Source of the DNA: Prevotella sp. UBA2456
Lineage (GTDB): Bacteria; Bacteroidota; Bacteroidia; Bacteroidales; Bacteroidaceae
Direction: 5' to 3'
DNA: 64,000 bases
Assembly (NCBI GenBank): GCA_002342415.1
Contig: DDPY01000050.1
Coordinates: 14,717 to 78,716 of the forward strand
Shown here: positions 35,232-44,499 of the stretch, piece by piece
Layout of the letters: each line of letters starts with the position of its first letter
Numbering within the stretch: position 1 is the stretch's first letter
The notes under the pieces: model-generated
Seen by the model: the letters and a program-made list of their open reading frames with translations, nothing else
Database searches by the model: none
Told to the model about the DNA's origin: nothing
Translations under genes and position numbers: made by a program

Positions 35232-35828
35232 ATGAATAAGATTTTTTGTTTTGCAACTATTCTGCTAATGGCTTGCGGTTCTACCCCATCCCAGCAGATA
35301 ACTAACGATGCCGCTAATATCGAAGAGGATGCCGTTAAACATCTTCATGCAGTATTAAATAGTGCCAAGGGACACATGATGAGCGCCACAGAACTGGCTC
35401 ATCAAGACGGCTATCAAAACAATAGTGTTTTTGTTGTCAATATCCCTACCACGGATGCTGACATTCAACCGTTGTTTGATACGCCCTACATCGATGATGC
35501 AACAGGTAGCAGAATCGTATTCCATCAAGAGCTCATCGAGGGAGACACGATCCAGCCCATAGGTACTGCCGACCTTCGGACGGTTATACATGCCTGGGAG
35601 CAGCAAGCACCAGATACCACCATCAACTATCGTGTGCATGCCAGAGGCAATGGCCTTTACACCTTTTATAATATCAAGCACAAAGGTTGTCATTGTCAGA
35701 ATCACGACAAGCATCCCGATGGATTTCCAGAATACGCAGAATGCATCGTCTGGATAAAGCCAGGCAGCAAGGATCTCCTCATTACCTGGGGCTACAAACG
35801 CTCAGAACGAACCTATCATGCGGAATAA
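35232..35828 (+). CDS. Lipoprotein with GLYT(F/L)YN domain
   Basis: A 198-aa lipoprotein; start 35232 gives MNKIFCFATILLMACGS with lipobox Cys15. It is a paralogue of the 188-aa lipoprotein at 40343: NSAKGHMMSATELA corresponds to NSEEGQKMTADQLA, DATGSRIVFHQ to SSTGSSIVFHQ, YRVHARGNGLYTFYN to YVVQSRGKGLYTLYN, and VWIKPGSKDLLITWG to VYVFPGADSIIVTRG. A Cys/His cluster (KHKGCHCQNHDKH) is unique to this copy. First gene of a three-gene plus operon, 21 bp before giant protein B. Function unknown. Confidence 0.72.
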   Translation: MNKIFCFATILLMACGSTPSQQITNDAANIEEDAVKHLHAVLNSAKGHMMSATELAHQDGYQNNSVFVVNIPTTDADIQPLFDTPYIDDATGSRIVFHQELIEGDTIQPIGTADLRTVIHAWEQQAPDTTINYRVHARGNGLYTFYNIKHKGCHCQNHDKHPDGFPEYAECIVWIKPGSKDLLITWGYKRSERTYHAE

Positions 35829-35849
35829 GAATCAAAACGCCCTATAACT

Positions 35850-38800
35850 ATGAATCAGAAATTACACCTAAGATACTTTGTAGCGATTATTGCTCTTTTC
35901 TATTTTTCTACTGCTATGGCCCAAGAAAAGGCTCATTGGAAGTTGGTCGATGTAGAGGTTCAGACTCCTCCGACAAAATATGAGTCAAGAGGAACGATGA
36001 GCCCAGACAATAATGTCGAGGTAACTTATCGTCTTAGCCGTGGTTCCATCTACATCCAGAAAAAAGTTGTTGAAAGATGTTTATCAAACTATAAAGATGA
36101 CCCTGTCAAGCAAAAGAATTGGACTTTAGCACACGACCATAAAGGTGAGACCGCTACAGGACAGTTCATCATCAGTGGACTTCCAGAAAACATCTATGCT
36201 GATAAAGAGGTCGTCTTAAGAGTTTCTTTTACAGCCAACACCAGCTGCCCTCATGGAGATTTATTTGGTATCATAGCACAAATCACAGCTATTGACGGCC
36301 TCAACAAAGCAAGCGTTAGAGGAAGTTCCAAAATACTTCCAACTTGTAATCAAGAAAAAAACGGGAATATTTCCGTAAGAGATTATACGAATGCTATTTT
36401 GCGAAAATCTGGTGATTATGGAGAATGGAATGTACCATTTAATATACCTGGCGCACGTATGGATGGAGATCAGACATACCGATATATAGGAATCGCTCTA
36501 GCAAGATCTTCTTGGGTTTCACAGCCCGAAACACCAATTGTATATTTCAAATACAAGTTCATAAAAGGTGAGAAAGCAAAGAACAATGACACCCCTACTG
36601 ATGAAGACGACACGCCAGAATATATTCCACCCTATGAGGAAGATAACGATGCTTCTGACGAGGAAGGCGTCTGGAAGTATATCATACCGCCATTTGTTGC
36701 AGGTGGTCTGGTAGGCTGGTGGAGAAACCGTAAAAAGAAGAAGAAGCAGAAGGATGATGATCCTGAGCCAGAACCCGAAGAGGAAGAAAAGGAAGACGAG
36801 GAAGATGAAGAACCCGATCAGCTGCAGATGCAGGTATATAAAAACTTTGGCGATACGCTACTTGTTGGTGATAAAGGTCAGCAGGTAAATGCCCTTATTG
36901 TCCGCAAGCCAAAGAAGGGTCCTGAATATGTGGATGAGAATCTGACTCGCCAGATTCAGATTATGAGCGGAGACGAATATCTGCACGTAGAGATGGGCGA
37001 TATAGAAAACGGTTGGAAGACTGCCTACGTATGGGCACCGGAAGCAGAGAACCCGCCTCAGGAGGGTATCGTGAAGTTCGTGTTGGCCAACGAAGGTGCC
37101 AGCTATACCAACCGCCTGCACTTTAAGATTGAGACTCTGGAGGTAGTCTTTGATCCTGAGCAGACCAACCTGACAATTCCTGCGCGCCATGAGAAGGCAG
37201 AAGAACTCCCTTTTGCACTGCGAGGGATTGACGACCAGGATGTCGAGGAAATCACAGTAACCATCACAGATCAGAACGGAAATGTTACATCAGATTACGG
37301 GGCAACTATTGAACCATGTAATAAGAAGGCAAACCTTCCCTATCATGTAATCATCAAGGATCTCCTACTTGACGAGAAAAAAGATCAGGGTATTCCAGGT
37401 AAGTATGCTAACTATATCATCAAGATAGATGCACGCAGCAAAGATGATCTCAAAGTTCATGGTGAGATGCCCCTATTCCGCTTTTATATGGGATTGGTGC
37501 TGGAACTATCTGGAGAAGTGGGTTGTTACATCGAAGAGTATGACTCGATGAAACATGAGTTTAACAGCTGGTTCCGCTGGGAAGACAAACAGTATGTGCG
37601 GGCTCAGACACATTGTCGGGTTAGGCTTTATGACTATGACGAAAGAAGTCGCAAGCTCTTAGTGACCGATGTGCCACCAGAAGAGGTGATTTTTAATGTG
37701 GAACCCATTAAGGAAGATGCCAAAGCACAGAGTGGTGAATCCGTCAAAAACATCCTCGATAATATCGGACTTACACTCTTTGGAAAGCCAACACCAACAG
37801 GAGACGGCTATAACTATATCATGTATTGTAAGAATGGCATTATTACAGCCCCAAATCGTTTCAATGCAAGAGCATCGGTAAAATATGGAAAGAAGGAATT
37901 TGAGCGTAATATATACCTTACTTCCCAACCCAGGCGAACCTCATCTGAGATGGAAGCTGGTATAACCAAGGACAGGGGTCTTGAAGAGAGGCTCAAATAT
38001 CTGGATGAGCAAATCACGAGGACTGGTACAACCATGGAATTCCAATCGTTGACGGTTGCCATACAGTTGATGCTGAGATACTATACCGAGGAGTATGGTC
38101 TTGATGAGCGAACTGTAAATGGCATTATTGGGGAATATTCTAAGTACCTTAGAAAACGTCAGATTACCTACAACAGACTGCAAGCCGAGTCTTATGCAGA
38201 GATGAAGGATGCTGAGCGCGAAGCTGGTTTCTGGGATTGGGTAGAAAATCGTAAGAAAGCCTTCGACGAGATGGGATTTGTTGCTCAACTGGCTCTCGGA
38301 TTCCTCACATTCGGAGCCGCTGAGATCCTTACTACCTCCGTTAGTATCATGGGCTCTATGAAGGAATACGCTGATAAGGCAGAAGGCGAACTTACATGGT
38401 CTGGTGTGTTCCTTGTGGGGGCAAAAGAGGCTACGCTTAACTACCTTCAGGATCGTGGTATGGCAGCTATCGGCTCTGTTGCATCGCAGGTTGGAAAGAA
38501 ATTCATATCTGTCCGTGCTGGCGGAAAATCTATTGGCGATAGTTTCTCTGAGGCTTGGAAATTCGGTAAGGAGCGTTTCACCCTTAAGAATATTTCGAGC
38601 CAACTTAAAGATGGCATCAAGGCAGAAGTTAATACGGTAAAGAAATTCAAATCCGTCATCTCTGCTAAGAAGGATATACAGAAGGCAAGTGAAGAAGCGG
38701 CAACATTTGCCAAGGAATTGGTATCGGATGCCAAGCACCGCATCAGTACAGGTGAGAAGAAGCCAAAATACAGACGTGCCTTGGAATATGGTGAAAACTG

Positions 38801-39749
38801 TGCCACCCAGAAAGTGGAAGATCTTCGTGCAGCAGTTGAATTGTCATTCATGAATCCCACACCAGAGAATATCCAATTGAAAAACAAGTTGGTTATGGAG
38901 GTGCAGTCAGACAAACTTGCCATGTTCAAACTGAATCAAGTAGGTGAAGAGTTTGTACCAACCCGAGCCGTTTTCAATGAAACTATCACGGGAGTGTCCA
39001 ACAGCGTTGATGATGCAGTGATGAGACGATTATCAGAAATATCAGGAATACCTAAAGATCGTATCTTCCCGATGAATGCATCGTCAAAACAGAAACTCGA
39101 CCTACAGATGGGCAAAAAAGTCACCTTCGACCGTGACATCACCTATTATTATAAAAATGCCAAAGGAGAATGGGTATACTTCGACCAAAAGGGTACTGAG
39201 GCGCTCTATAATTCAGAACTTAGACGATTCTTGAAAGAACCCGACTTGAATGCAACAAAGAAATATGATCATACTGTTATTGAAGACATTCTTGGGCACA
39301 AGGAAAGTTATGGTAAAGACTTAAAGAAGATGATAGATCCAGAGTTCAGGCGCTTACCACTCGATGATCCGAAGAAGGTATCAGATGCTATTGTCTTCAA
39401 GGCAAAAGAACGCTTCGACACCTGTAGGGAACTGTTAAAACAGGCAGAGAATGCAGCTAACGATACAGAAATGCTAAAAATGCAATCAAAGGCATTGAGT
39501 GAAATGATTGAAGGTTGCCGTCAAGAGGTAAAGACATTCGACTTACTTGTTTCACGCCAAGCTGCCCGTATTGACATTTTAGGCGAAAGCAAGATTAGTG
39601 GACGCCTACATGCTGCTGTAGAGGTACTGAGGAGGATGACAGAAAACCAAACGCCATTCGAGCGTATAGAAGTTGCTCTTGAGACGATAGGCTATAGTGT
39701 TGATAGTCTGGCTGAAGATATAGGTAAGTTGGCAATAAGCATTGGATAA
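35850..39749 (+). CDS. Giant membrane protein B of the envelope island (1299 aa)
   Basis: Paralogue of giant protein A with the same order: signal peptide (1-24, TAMAQ), extracytoplasmic domain (25-270, not similar to A by eye), membrane helix (275-292), Lys-rich run (293-300), Glu/Asp run (301-321), EEPDQLQMQVYKNFGDTLLV, DENLTRQIQIMSGDEYLHVE and further beta-rich repeats, FRFYMGLVLELSGEVGCYIE, a helical middle with a hydrophobic patch (LALGFLTFGAAEILTTSVSI), and the C-terminal MNASSKQKLDLQMGKKVTFD then RDITYYYK block. The intracellular-side half is conserved between A and B while the N-terminal domain differs, suggesting different ligands and a shared output. No known family assigned. Confidence 0.75.
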   Translation: MNQKLHLRYFVAIIALFYFSTAMAQEKAHWKLVDVEVQTPPTKYESRGTMSPDNNVEVTYRLSRGSIYIQKKVVERCLSNYKDDPVKQKNWTLAHDHKGETATGQFIISGLPENIYADKEVVLRVSFTANTSCPHGDLFGIIAQITAIDGLNKASVRGSSKILPTCNQEKNGNISVRDYTNAILRKSGDYGEWNVPFNIPGARMDGDQTYRYIGIALARSSWVSQPETPIVYFKYKFIKGEKAKNNDTPTDEDDTPEYIPPYEEDNDASDEEGVWKYIIPPFVAGGLVGWWRNRKKKKKQKDDDPEPEPEEEEKEDEEDEEPDQLQMQVYKNFGDTLLVGDKGQQVNALIVRKPKKGPEYVDENLTRQIQIMSGDEYLHVEMGDIENGWKTAYVWAPEAENPPQEGIVKFVLANEGASYTNRLHFKIETLEVVFDPEQTNLTIPARHEKAEELPFALRGIDDQDVEEITVTITDQNGNVTSDYGATIEPCNKKANLPYHVIIKDLLLDEKKDQGIPGKYANYIIKIDARSKDDLKVHGEMPLFRFYMGLVLELSGEVGCYIEEYDSMKHEFNSWFRWEDKQYVRAQTHCRVRLYDYDERSRKLLVTDVPPEEVIFNVEPIKEDAKAQSGESVKNILDNIGLTLFGKPTPTGDGYNYIMYCKNGIITAPNRFNARASVKYGKKEFERNIYLTSQPRRTSSEMEAGITKDRGLEERLKYLDEQITRTGTTMEFQSLTVAIQLMLRYYTEEYGLDERTVNGIIGEYSKYLRKRQITYNRLQAESYAEMKDAEREAGFWDWVENRKKAFDEMGFVAQLALGFLTFGAAEILTTSVSIMGSMKEYADKAEGELTWSGVFLVGAKEATLNYLQDRGMAAIGSVASQVGKKFISVRAGGKSIGDSFSEAWKFGKERFTLKNISSQLKDGIKAEVNTVKKFKSVISAKKDIQKASEEAATFAKELVSDAKHRISTGEKKPKYRRALEYGENCATQKVEDLRAAVELSFMNPTPENIQLKNKLVMEVQSDKLAMFKLNQVGEEFVPTRAVFNETITGVSNSVDDAVMRRLSEISGIPKDRIFPMNASSKQKLDLQMGKKVTFDRDITYYYKNAKGEWVYFDQKGTEALYNSELRRFLKEPDLNATKKYDHTVIEDILGHKESYGKDLKKMIDPEFRRLPLDDPKKVSDAIVFKAKERFDTCRELLKQAENAANDTEMLKMQSKALSEMIEGCRQEVKTFDLLVSRQAARIDILGESKISGRLHAAVEVLRRMTENQTPFERIEVALETIGYSVDSLAEDIGKLAISIG

Positions 39750-39761
39750 ATAAGAATAATT

Positions 39762-40364
39762 ATGGAAAATCAAGACAAAGTTCAGTTATGCCCAGATGGC
39801 AAGTATCGTTGGGCCTATGAGGTAAATATGTATCGGAACCCAACCATCTTCTATGTGATAGCAAACATGTTCCTGATCTGCTATCTGGTATGCGTTGTGT
39901 TATTCTCGGTCATCAATTTCTGCTTGGACGAGGAGGTTCTATCATCCATACTGATGCTGACGGGTGTGTTTTTGTTCCTCTTCCTGATAACCATTCCTGC
40001 CTATCTGGTGATTGCTGCTATTATGGGAGGAACCTATGCCGCTCTGTTTGTGATGGACGAGAACGGCATTGAGCACCATCAGATGCCCAAGAAAGTAAAA
40101 AAACTGCAGTTGATCAATACCATTGGTGGTTGGATAGGAGCTGCAAAAGGTGATCTCAGCATGGTAGGACTATCGATCTTCTCATCAGGTGTACAGGTTA
40201 CCAAAACGGAGTTCAAGCATGTCCGCTCAGTAAAGACAGCCCCTCGCCGCAATCTTATCAAGCTCACAGAGGCATGGTACAGCTGGAACCATATCTATGT
40301 GGATGACCATGATTACGACTGGGTTTGCCAATACATCAAAGATCACTGCCCAACGGCATCATAA
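39762..40364 (+). CDS. Small membrane protein with cytoplasmic PH-like tail
   Basis: A 200-aa inner-membrane protein 12 bp after giant protein B. It starts with a polar segment QLCPDGKYRWAYEVNMYRNP, then two transmembrane helices (about 28-52 and 63-88), then a cytoplasmic region with MDENGIEHHQMPKKVKKLQL, a Gly/Ser-rich loop, and RSVKTAPRRNLIKLTEAWYS ending WVCQYIKDHC. The tail pattern (strands, basic turn, final helix) looks like a PH-type domain. I do not assign a family; the operon links it to the giant protein. Confidence 0.7.
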   Translation: MENQDKVQLCPDGKYRWAYEVNMYRNPTIFYVIANMFLICYLVCVVLFSVINFCLDEEVLSSILMLTGVFLFLFLITIPAYLVIAAIMGGTYAALFVMDENGIEHHQMPKKVKKLQLINTIGGWIGAAKGDLSMVGLSIFSSGVQVTKTEFKHVRSVKTAPRRNLIKLTEAWYSWNHIYVDDHDYDWVCQYIKDHCPTAS

Positions 40365-40909
40365 TCTGTAGCAGTTCTAAAGAAAGTCTGCTGTGTTTCC
40401 TGACAGCCACGAGTAACAATAATACTATCAGCACCAGGAAACACATATACTAATCGTCCTTCAAAACGAGCTTCCTCATTATTATATAAGGTATAGAGGC
40501 CTTTTCCGCGAGATTGCACTACATATTGTGCAGTACCCTCCAAACTGTCAGCAGGCATACCCCAATGATTCTCTCGCAAAGCAATGGTTACGCTAACACT
40601 TGAGCCGTTCTGATGGAACACAATACTACTACCTGTAGAGGAGGAAACATAAAGTTGACCAGTTTTAGGCAACGCGTTTTCATCTGTAAGCGGCAAATGA
40701 ATTTCGCAACCAGCCCCTCGCAACTTATCAGCAAAACCAGGCGTCATCTCTGCCAGCTGGTCAGCTGTCATCTTCTGTCCCTCTTCACTATTTAAGAGCG
40801 TCTCTAGCTCATTCTGCGCATTAACATACGACGGATGACAGGCTGTTAGGATAGTACTAACAACCAATAACATCATGATTAATTCAAGTAATTGATAAAA
40901 AATCTTCAT
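40343..40909 (-). CDS. Lipoprotein with GLYT(F/L)YN domain, second copy
   Basis: A 188-aa lipoprotein with lipobox STILTAC (Cys24). Paralogue of the 198-aa lipoprotein at 35232 (shared TGSxIVFHQ and GxGLYTxYN segments). Its ATG overlaps the stop of the upstream 439-aa gene by one nucleotide. It converges on the 200-aa membrane-protein gene with a 22-bp overlap. Third and last gene of the right minus operon. Function unknown. Confidence 0.72.
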   Translation of the reverse strand: MKIFYQLLELIMMLLVVSTILTACHPSYVNAQNELETLLNSEEGQKMTADQLAEMTPGFADKLRGAGCEIHLPLTDENALPKTGQLYVSSSTGSSIVFHQNGSSVSVTIALRENHWGMPADSLEGTAQYVVQSRGKGLYTLYNNEEARFEGRLVYVFPGADSIIVTRGCQETQQTFFRTATDYDAVGQ

Positions 40910-42228
40910 TAGTTCAATATAAATTTATCTGTGGCACCAGCAGAAGATACTAGGATAGTATGACCATTATCGAGTACCACCACATGGCAGCGTACAAATT
41001 CATCGTCTTTCTTAGTTAACGAGTAGGCACTATGGCCGAACGACTTGACAACATAGTTCTCGGTGAGGTTGATAGTACCGTGATAAATGTGCTGAGCAGT
41101 ACCTGTGATAGTACCATTACTATGTTCTTTCACATCAAAAATCCATCTCTGAGAGTCTCTATCAGTATATAATTTCCCAGGCAACTTATTAACATCGATG
41201 CATTTCACCTCTTTATTCCATGCACCGTCTGCCCCAGCATAAAAGCCATCGTGGGCATAGTTATCCTTCATGAGGCAGCCACTCGCATCTACATAATAAA
41301 ATTTACCGCCATCCTTTATCCATATACTATGGGCATAGGTACCACTTGGATAGATATAGACCGTCTCACCTGATTGCAGTGTTTCCCATTTACCTTTATC
41401 CGATCCTGCCGTGATGGCATAGCGTGCTGGTGTATAGCTGGGATCAGTACTGCTGACAGCCTCTGAGAAACTCTCGGCAGATTGGAATATCACCTCTACA
41501 CCTTTGCTTGATATACGTACCTTCTCTGCGCCAGGATAGATATAGAGCTCGGCATCGGGAGTCATTCCATCCGACTTATAAAGCGTAAAGTGCCCCTTAC
41601 CTGAGGGGCTTATCTTCACGATATCATGTCCCTTAGTATCGTCTGTTGAGAAATAAACGACATAGACAGGTTCGGAACTACTCTCACTTTTGGCAAAACC
41701 AATCTTTGTATTAAGTTCTCTGTTGATATACTCCTTCCCAATAGGGAGTGTTTCTTCACCATTCTCTTCTGAAGCTTCACTATCCTTAGATAAGGATACA
41801 CCTGAAACACCTACAATATTAATAGTATCCTCTGGAGTTTCGATGCCGTCAAAGATGCCCCTGCTTTCTTTTTCATCATCCTGATAAAACAGGTAGGCCA
41901 TAATTCCACCACAGACTAGGAAAGCAACCAACAGAACCAAACACCCTTTGAGCATGCACCCCCTCGACAAAGAACCAGGAGTGCTACTACGCTCAACATA
42001 CTTACTCTTTGGTTTGGGCTCTGACGACTGCGAGGCGGGACGAGGCTCATATGGTGGAGGTACAGATCCTCTATGTTCGCGCTTTGGTTGTTTAGGCGAT
42101 TCCTCATCAGGTTCAAGGTCGAACACAAGAGGAGGTGTTGACCGTCTTACATCCATACGGGCACCACAACCACCACAGAATTTCACATTGTCATCATTGG
42201 AATGACCACATTTTTCACAAATTGCCAT
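40909..42228 (-). CDS. Zinc-ribbon membrane protein with lipoprotein-like repeats
   Basis: A 439-aa protein. N-terminal zinc ribbon CEKCGHSNDDNVKFCGGCGA (4-23), a Pro/Ser/Lys-rich linker, one transmembrane helix (about 94-115), then an extracytoplasmic part. That part holds two copies of the domain of the island lipoproteins: residues about 200-253 (SGKGHFTLYK, AELYIYPGAEKVRISSKG) and 366-435 (GTAQHIYHGT, FGHSAYSLTKKDDEF, HTILVSS). Between them, FYYVDASGCLMKDNYAHDGF then YAGADGAW resembles the cell-wall-binding repeats of Gram-positive surface proteins, hinting at an origin outside Bacteroidota. Function unknown. Confidence 0.7.
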   Translation of the reverse strand: MAICEKCGHSNDDNVKFCGGCGARMDVRRSTPPLVFDLEPDEESPKQPKREHRGSVPPPYEPRPASQSSEPKPKSKYVERSSTPGSLSRGCMLKGCLVLLVAFLVCGGIMAYLFYQDDEKESRGIFDGIETPEDTINIVGVSGVSLSKDSEASEENGEETLPIGKEYINRELNTKIGFAKSESSSEPVYVVYFSTDDTKGHDIVKISPSGKGHFTLYKSDGMTPDAELYIYPGAEKVRISSKGVEVIFQSAESFSEAVSSTDPSYTPARYAITAGSDKGKWETLQSGETVYIYPSGTYAHSIWIKDGGKFYYVDASGCLMKDNYAHDGFYAGADGAWNKEVKCIDVNKLPGKLYTDRDSQRWIFDVKEHSNGTITGTAQHIYHGTINLTENYVVKSFGHSAYSLTKKDDEFVRCHVVVLDNGHTILVSSAGATDKFILN

Positions 42229-42247
42229 AAGTTATAGCATTTTATAA

Positions 42248-42658
42248 TCAATCTTTTGTGTTGACATTAAACACAGACTCTACTGAATTATTCTTTTTCT
42301 CTGCTTCAATCTGTTTCTTTTTCTCTGCAGTCCTTTTCTTTTCAAATTCCTCGTATTCTTTATTTTTCTTATTCTTAGTACGGGCCTTAGTCTTCTCTAT
42401 TACTTTGTTATAAAACTCCTTCCTAATTTTGTCGGCCTCCTTCTTTTCACTAACAGTGACAGAGTATTTATACTCACCGAGATTGTCGCCATTAGAATTA
42501 GTCCAGATTTTCACACCATTCTTAATGGTGGTGTGAACCCCAGGAGCCTTATCGTTAACCACATACTTATATACAAGCGCTCTTTCTTTGAGCGATTGGG
42601 CATTAACACCAGCTACAAAAGCCATCAAGGTCGCCACACATAATAGAATCTTTTTCAT
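42248..42658 (-). CDS. Small exported Lys-rich protein
   Basis: A 136-aa protein. Start 42658 gives MKKILLCVATLMAFVAGVNA, a good signal peptide, and agrees with the -7 box at 42682-42689. The mature part has a short ordered region (LVYKYVVNDKAPGVHTTIKN, NSNGDNLGEYKYSVTVSEKK) followed by a highly charged helix rich in Lys and Glu (KKNKEYEEFEKKRTAEKKKQ). First gene of the right minus operon, 19 bp before the 439-aa gene. No family recognised. Confidence 0.65.
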   Translation of the reverse strand: MKKILLCVATLMAFVAGVNAQSLKERALVYKYVVNDKAPGVHTTIKNGVKIWTNSNGDNLGEYKYSVTVSEKKEADKIRKEFYNKVIEKTKARTKNKKNKEYEEFEKKRTAEKKKQIEAEKKNNSVESVFNVNTKD

Positions 42659-42681
42659 AAGCATCATATTTTTTGTGGGGC

Positions 42682-42689
42682 AAAGATAG
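42682..42689 (-). promoter_or_regulatory. -7 box of the right minus operon
   Basis: TATCTTTG on the minus strand, first base 24 nt from the ATG end at 42658. The three-half-site operator starts exactly 19 bp further upstream, the same geometry as at 35060. Confidence 0.65.
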
Positions 42690-42708
42690 CCATAATAGCC
42701 CATAAAGC

Positions 42709-42757
42709 GACTATCAAAAATTGCAAAACGACTGACAATTCTTGTTTTGTCAGTCGT
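42709..42757. promoter_or_regulatory. Three-half-site operator, right copy
   Basis: CGACTATCAA (42709-42718) and CGACTGACAA (42730-42739) are direct repeats 21 bp apart; TTGTCAGTCG (42748-42757) is inverted. Spacers are AAATTGCAAAA and TTCTTGTT. The second and third half-sites sit in a longer 17-bp perfect inverted repeat (42723-42739 with 42748-42764) that overlaps the stop codon of the kelch-AraC gene and, read on the minus strand, is followed by a T run, so it may also act as that gene's terminator. Confidence 0.65.
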
Positions 42758-44429
42758 TTTGCAGGTTTTTCCAATCTTTAGGTGTCATTCCTGTAATAGC
42801 CTTAAACGCTCGGAAGAATGTTGTTTCGTTAGTAAAACCCGAATCTATATAAATGGTAGAGATCTTCTGATCCGGAAAATCACGCATCAGTTGCTGGGCA
42901 TGCTGTATACGATAACTATTAACGTATTGAGTAAAGGAATAATTCGTTGAGTTTTTAATGCAGTCGGATACATAACGGGCATTGGTTCTTAACTCACTTG
43001 CGATATCCAAGACCTTCAAATCAGGAACTTTATAAAGTTGTTTCTCTTCCATTAACTCTGTAATACGCTGCATTAACTGAGTATCAACATTTACAGATGT
43101 TGGTTGGTCAGCCCCCTCGAGTTCCATTCTACGTCCACGCAGCTTTCTCTGTATAAAGAAAACAGAAGTTGCGATTATGATTAATACTAATATAACGCCC
43201 CATATCCAAAGAGGCGATTCCGCCTTGCTTTCTTCTGTGAAACGTAACAACCAAACAGAAGCCTTGGGCTGGAAATTTTCGTTTGGTCTTTTATCATCGA
43301 TACCACCTGTTAATAACAGATTACCCTCTTTTGTAAGAACGGGAATGCTCAACATACCCGCATCCTTTGGCAAAGGATCAGTATAATAAAGCGTTAGTTT
43401 GGCTGGTATCTGGGCATAGTCGATACAGAGAGCATAAACACGACGCGTTTTGTCGAAGCCTAATACATAGCCGCGATGATTCAAACGATCAGCATAAACT
43501 GGGGTGATATATTTAATAGCCCCCCACTGACTCCTCATCGGTATAGGACAAATTGTAGGCAGAAGAGAAAATATTGTATCGCGCACATCAACAATCGTTA
43601 ATTGTCCACGACTATTCTCAACAGGTATCAGATAACGATAAAAATGCTGAGCCTCATCGCCTATAAAACTATCATCACTATGCTGAGAGAGGTCATAATG
43701 CAATGGGCGCCAAGTATTAAACAATGTATCTCTGACAGCCTCACCATTCAGACGATCAACAATAATCGTATCAAGCGGTTCACCATGCATATCATAACCC
43801 GCAATAATCATCGCATCATTGCCAGAAGTACGTAACACATGAGGCAGATAGCGCGATTGGGAAACGGCCTTTGCATGAGAGAACGAGGCCTTACCATCGT
43901 AAAGTTCCATCTCGTCATCAGCATACCAATTACCTGTAATCAGCACCTTGCCATCATCCATTTCTACAGCAGCTGCCGAAGCACGTTTTTGGTTCAGGCA
44001 TCCGAATCCTTTGCAAGAATGAGTCATGGGGTCATAGAGTTCTACTTCATAACTCTGCGAAATGCCCAAGTTATCCTTAAAGCCACCCGCCAACAGCACT
44101 TTTCCAGACTTCATGACTATAGACATTCCACCATCATGCGAATAGACGGTAGGCAACAGATACCACTTATTGTCTTTAAGATATTCTGCAGTAGATGTCA
44201 ACTTGAATCCAGATGTATGACCACCAACAACCGTTACCTCGCCATTCACTACGAAAACAGAGTGCCCACTACGTGGTATCGTCATATCAGGCAAACGTTC
44301 AGCCTCTATCTTAACCATTGGACAATGGTTTCCTGCAGAGACAGCCATTGCAGGTATTGACAACGTCAACGACATTATCAATATACATATAAGTTGTTTT
44401 ATATTAACTTGTACACTTATAAAGCCCAT
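42750..44429 (-). CDS. Membrane-spanning kelch-propeller AraC regulator
   Basis: A 559-aa one-component membrane regulator. Start 44429 (MGFISVQVNI) is set by the promoter box at 44447-44454. Residues 10-30 form a signal/anchor, residues about 35-400 a kelch-type propeller (GHSVFVVNGEVTVVGGHTSG, GKVLLAGGFKDN, DDGKVLITGN, EGNLLLTGGIDD), residues 404-426 a membrane helix, and about 455-559 an AraC DNA-binding domain (VLDIASELRTNARYVSDCIK, SFTQYVNSYRIQHAQQLMRD, ISTIYIDSGFTNETTFFRAF). It probably senses an envelope signal and controls the island through the repeated operator elements. Regulation is inferred from position and the shared sites. Confidence 0.85.
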   Translation of the reverse strand: MGFISVQVNIKQLICILIMSLTLSIPAMAVSAGNHCPMVKIEAERLPDMTIPRSGHSVFVVNGEVTVVGGHTSGFKLTSTAEYLKDNKWYLLPTVYSHDGGMSIVMKSGKVLLAGGFKDNLGISQSYEVELYDPMTHSCKGFGCLNQKRASAAAVEMDDGKVLITGNWYADDEMELYDGKASFSHAKAVSQSRYLPHVLRTSGNDAMIIAGYDMHGEPLDTIIVDRLNGEAVRDTLFNTWRPLHYDLSQHSDDSFIGDEAQHFYRYLIPVENSRGQLTIVDVRDTIFSLLPTICPIPMRSQWGAIKYITPVYADRLNHRGYVLGFDKTRRVYALCIDYAQIPAKLTLYYTDPLPKDAGMLSIPVLTKEGNLLLTGGIDDKRPNENFQPKASVWLLRFTEESKAESPLWIWGVILVLIIIATSVFFIQRKLRGRRMELEGADQPTSVNVDTQLMQRITELMEEKQLYKVPDLKVLDIASELRTNARYVSDCIKNSTNYSFTQYVNSYRIQHAQQLMRDFPDQKISTIYIDSGFTNETTFFRAFKAITGMTPKDWKNLQND

Positions 44430-44446
44430 CTGATAGGTTTTGGTTG

Positions 44447-44454
44447 CAAAGATA
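44447..44454 (-). promoter_or_regulatory. -7 box of the kelch-AraC gene
   Basis: TATCTTTG on the minus strand, 17 bp upstream of the ATG at 44429. No copy of the three-half-site operator is found here. Confidence 0.55.
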
Positions 44455-44499
44455 CGAAATAATTCCATATCTGAACAAAAAAGGAAAGATTTTAACACA

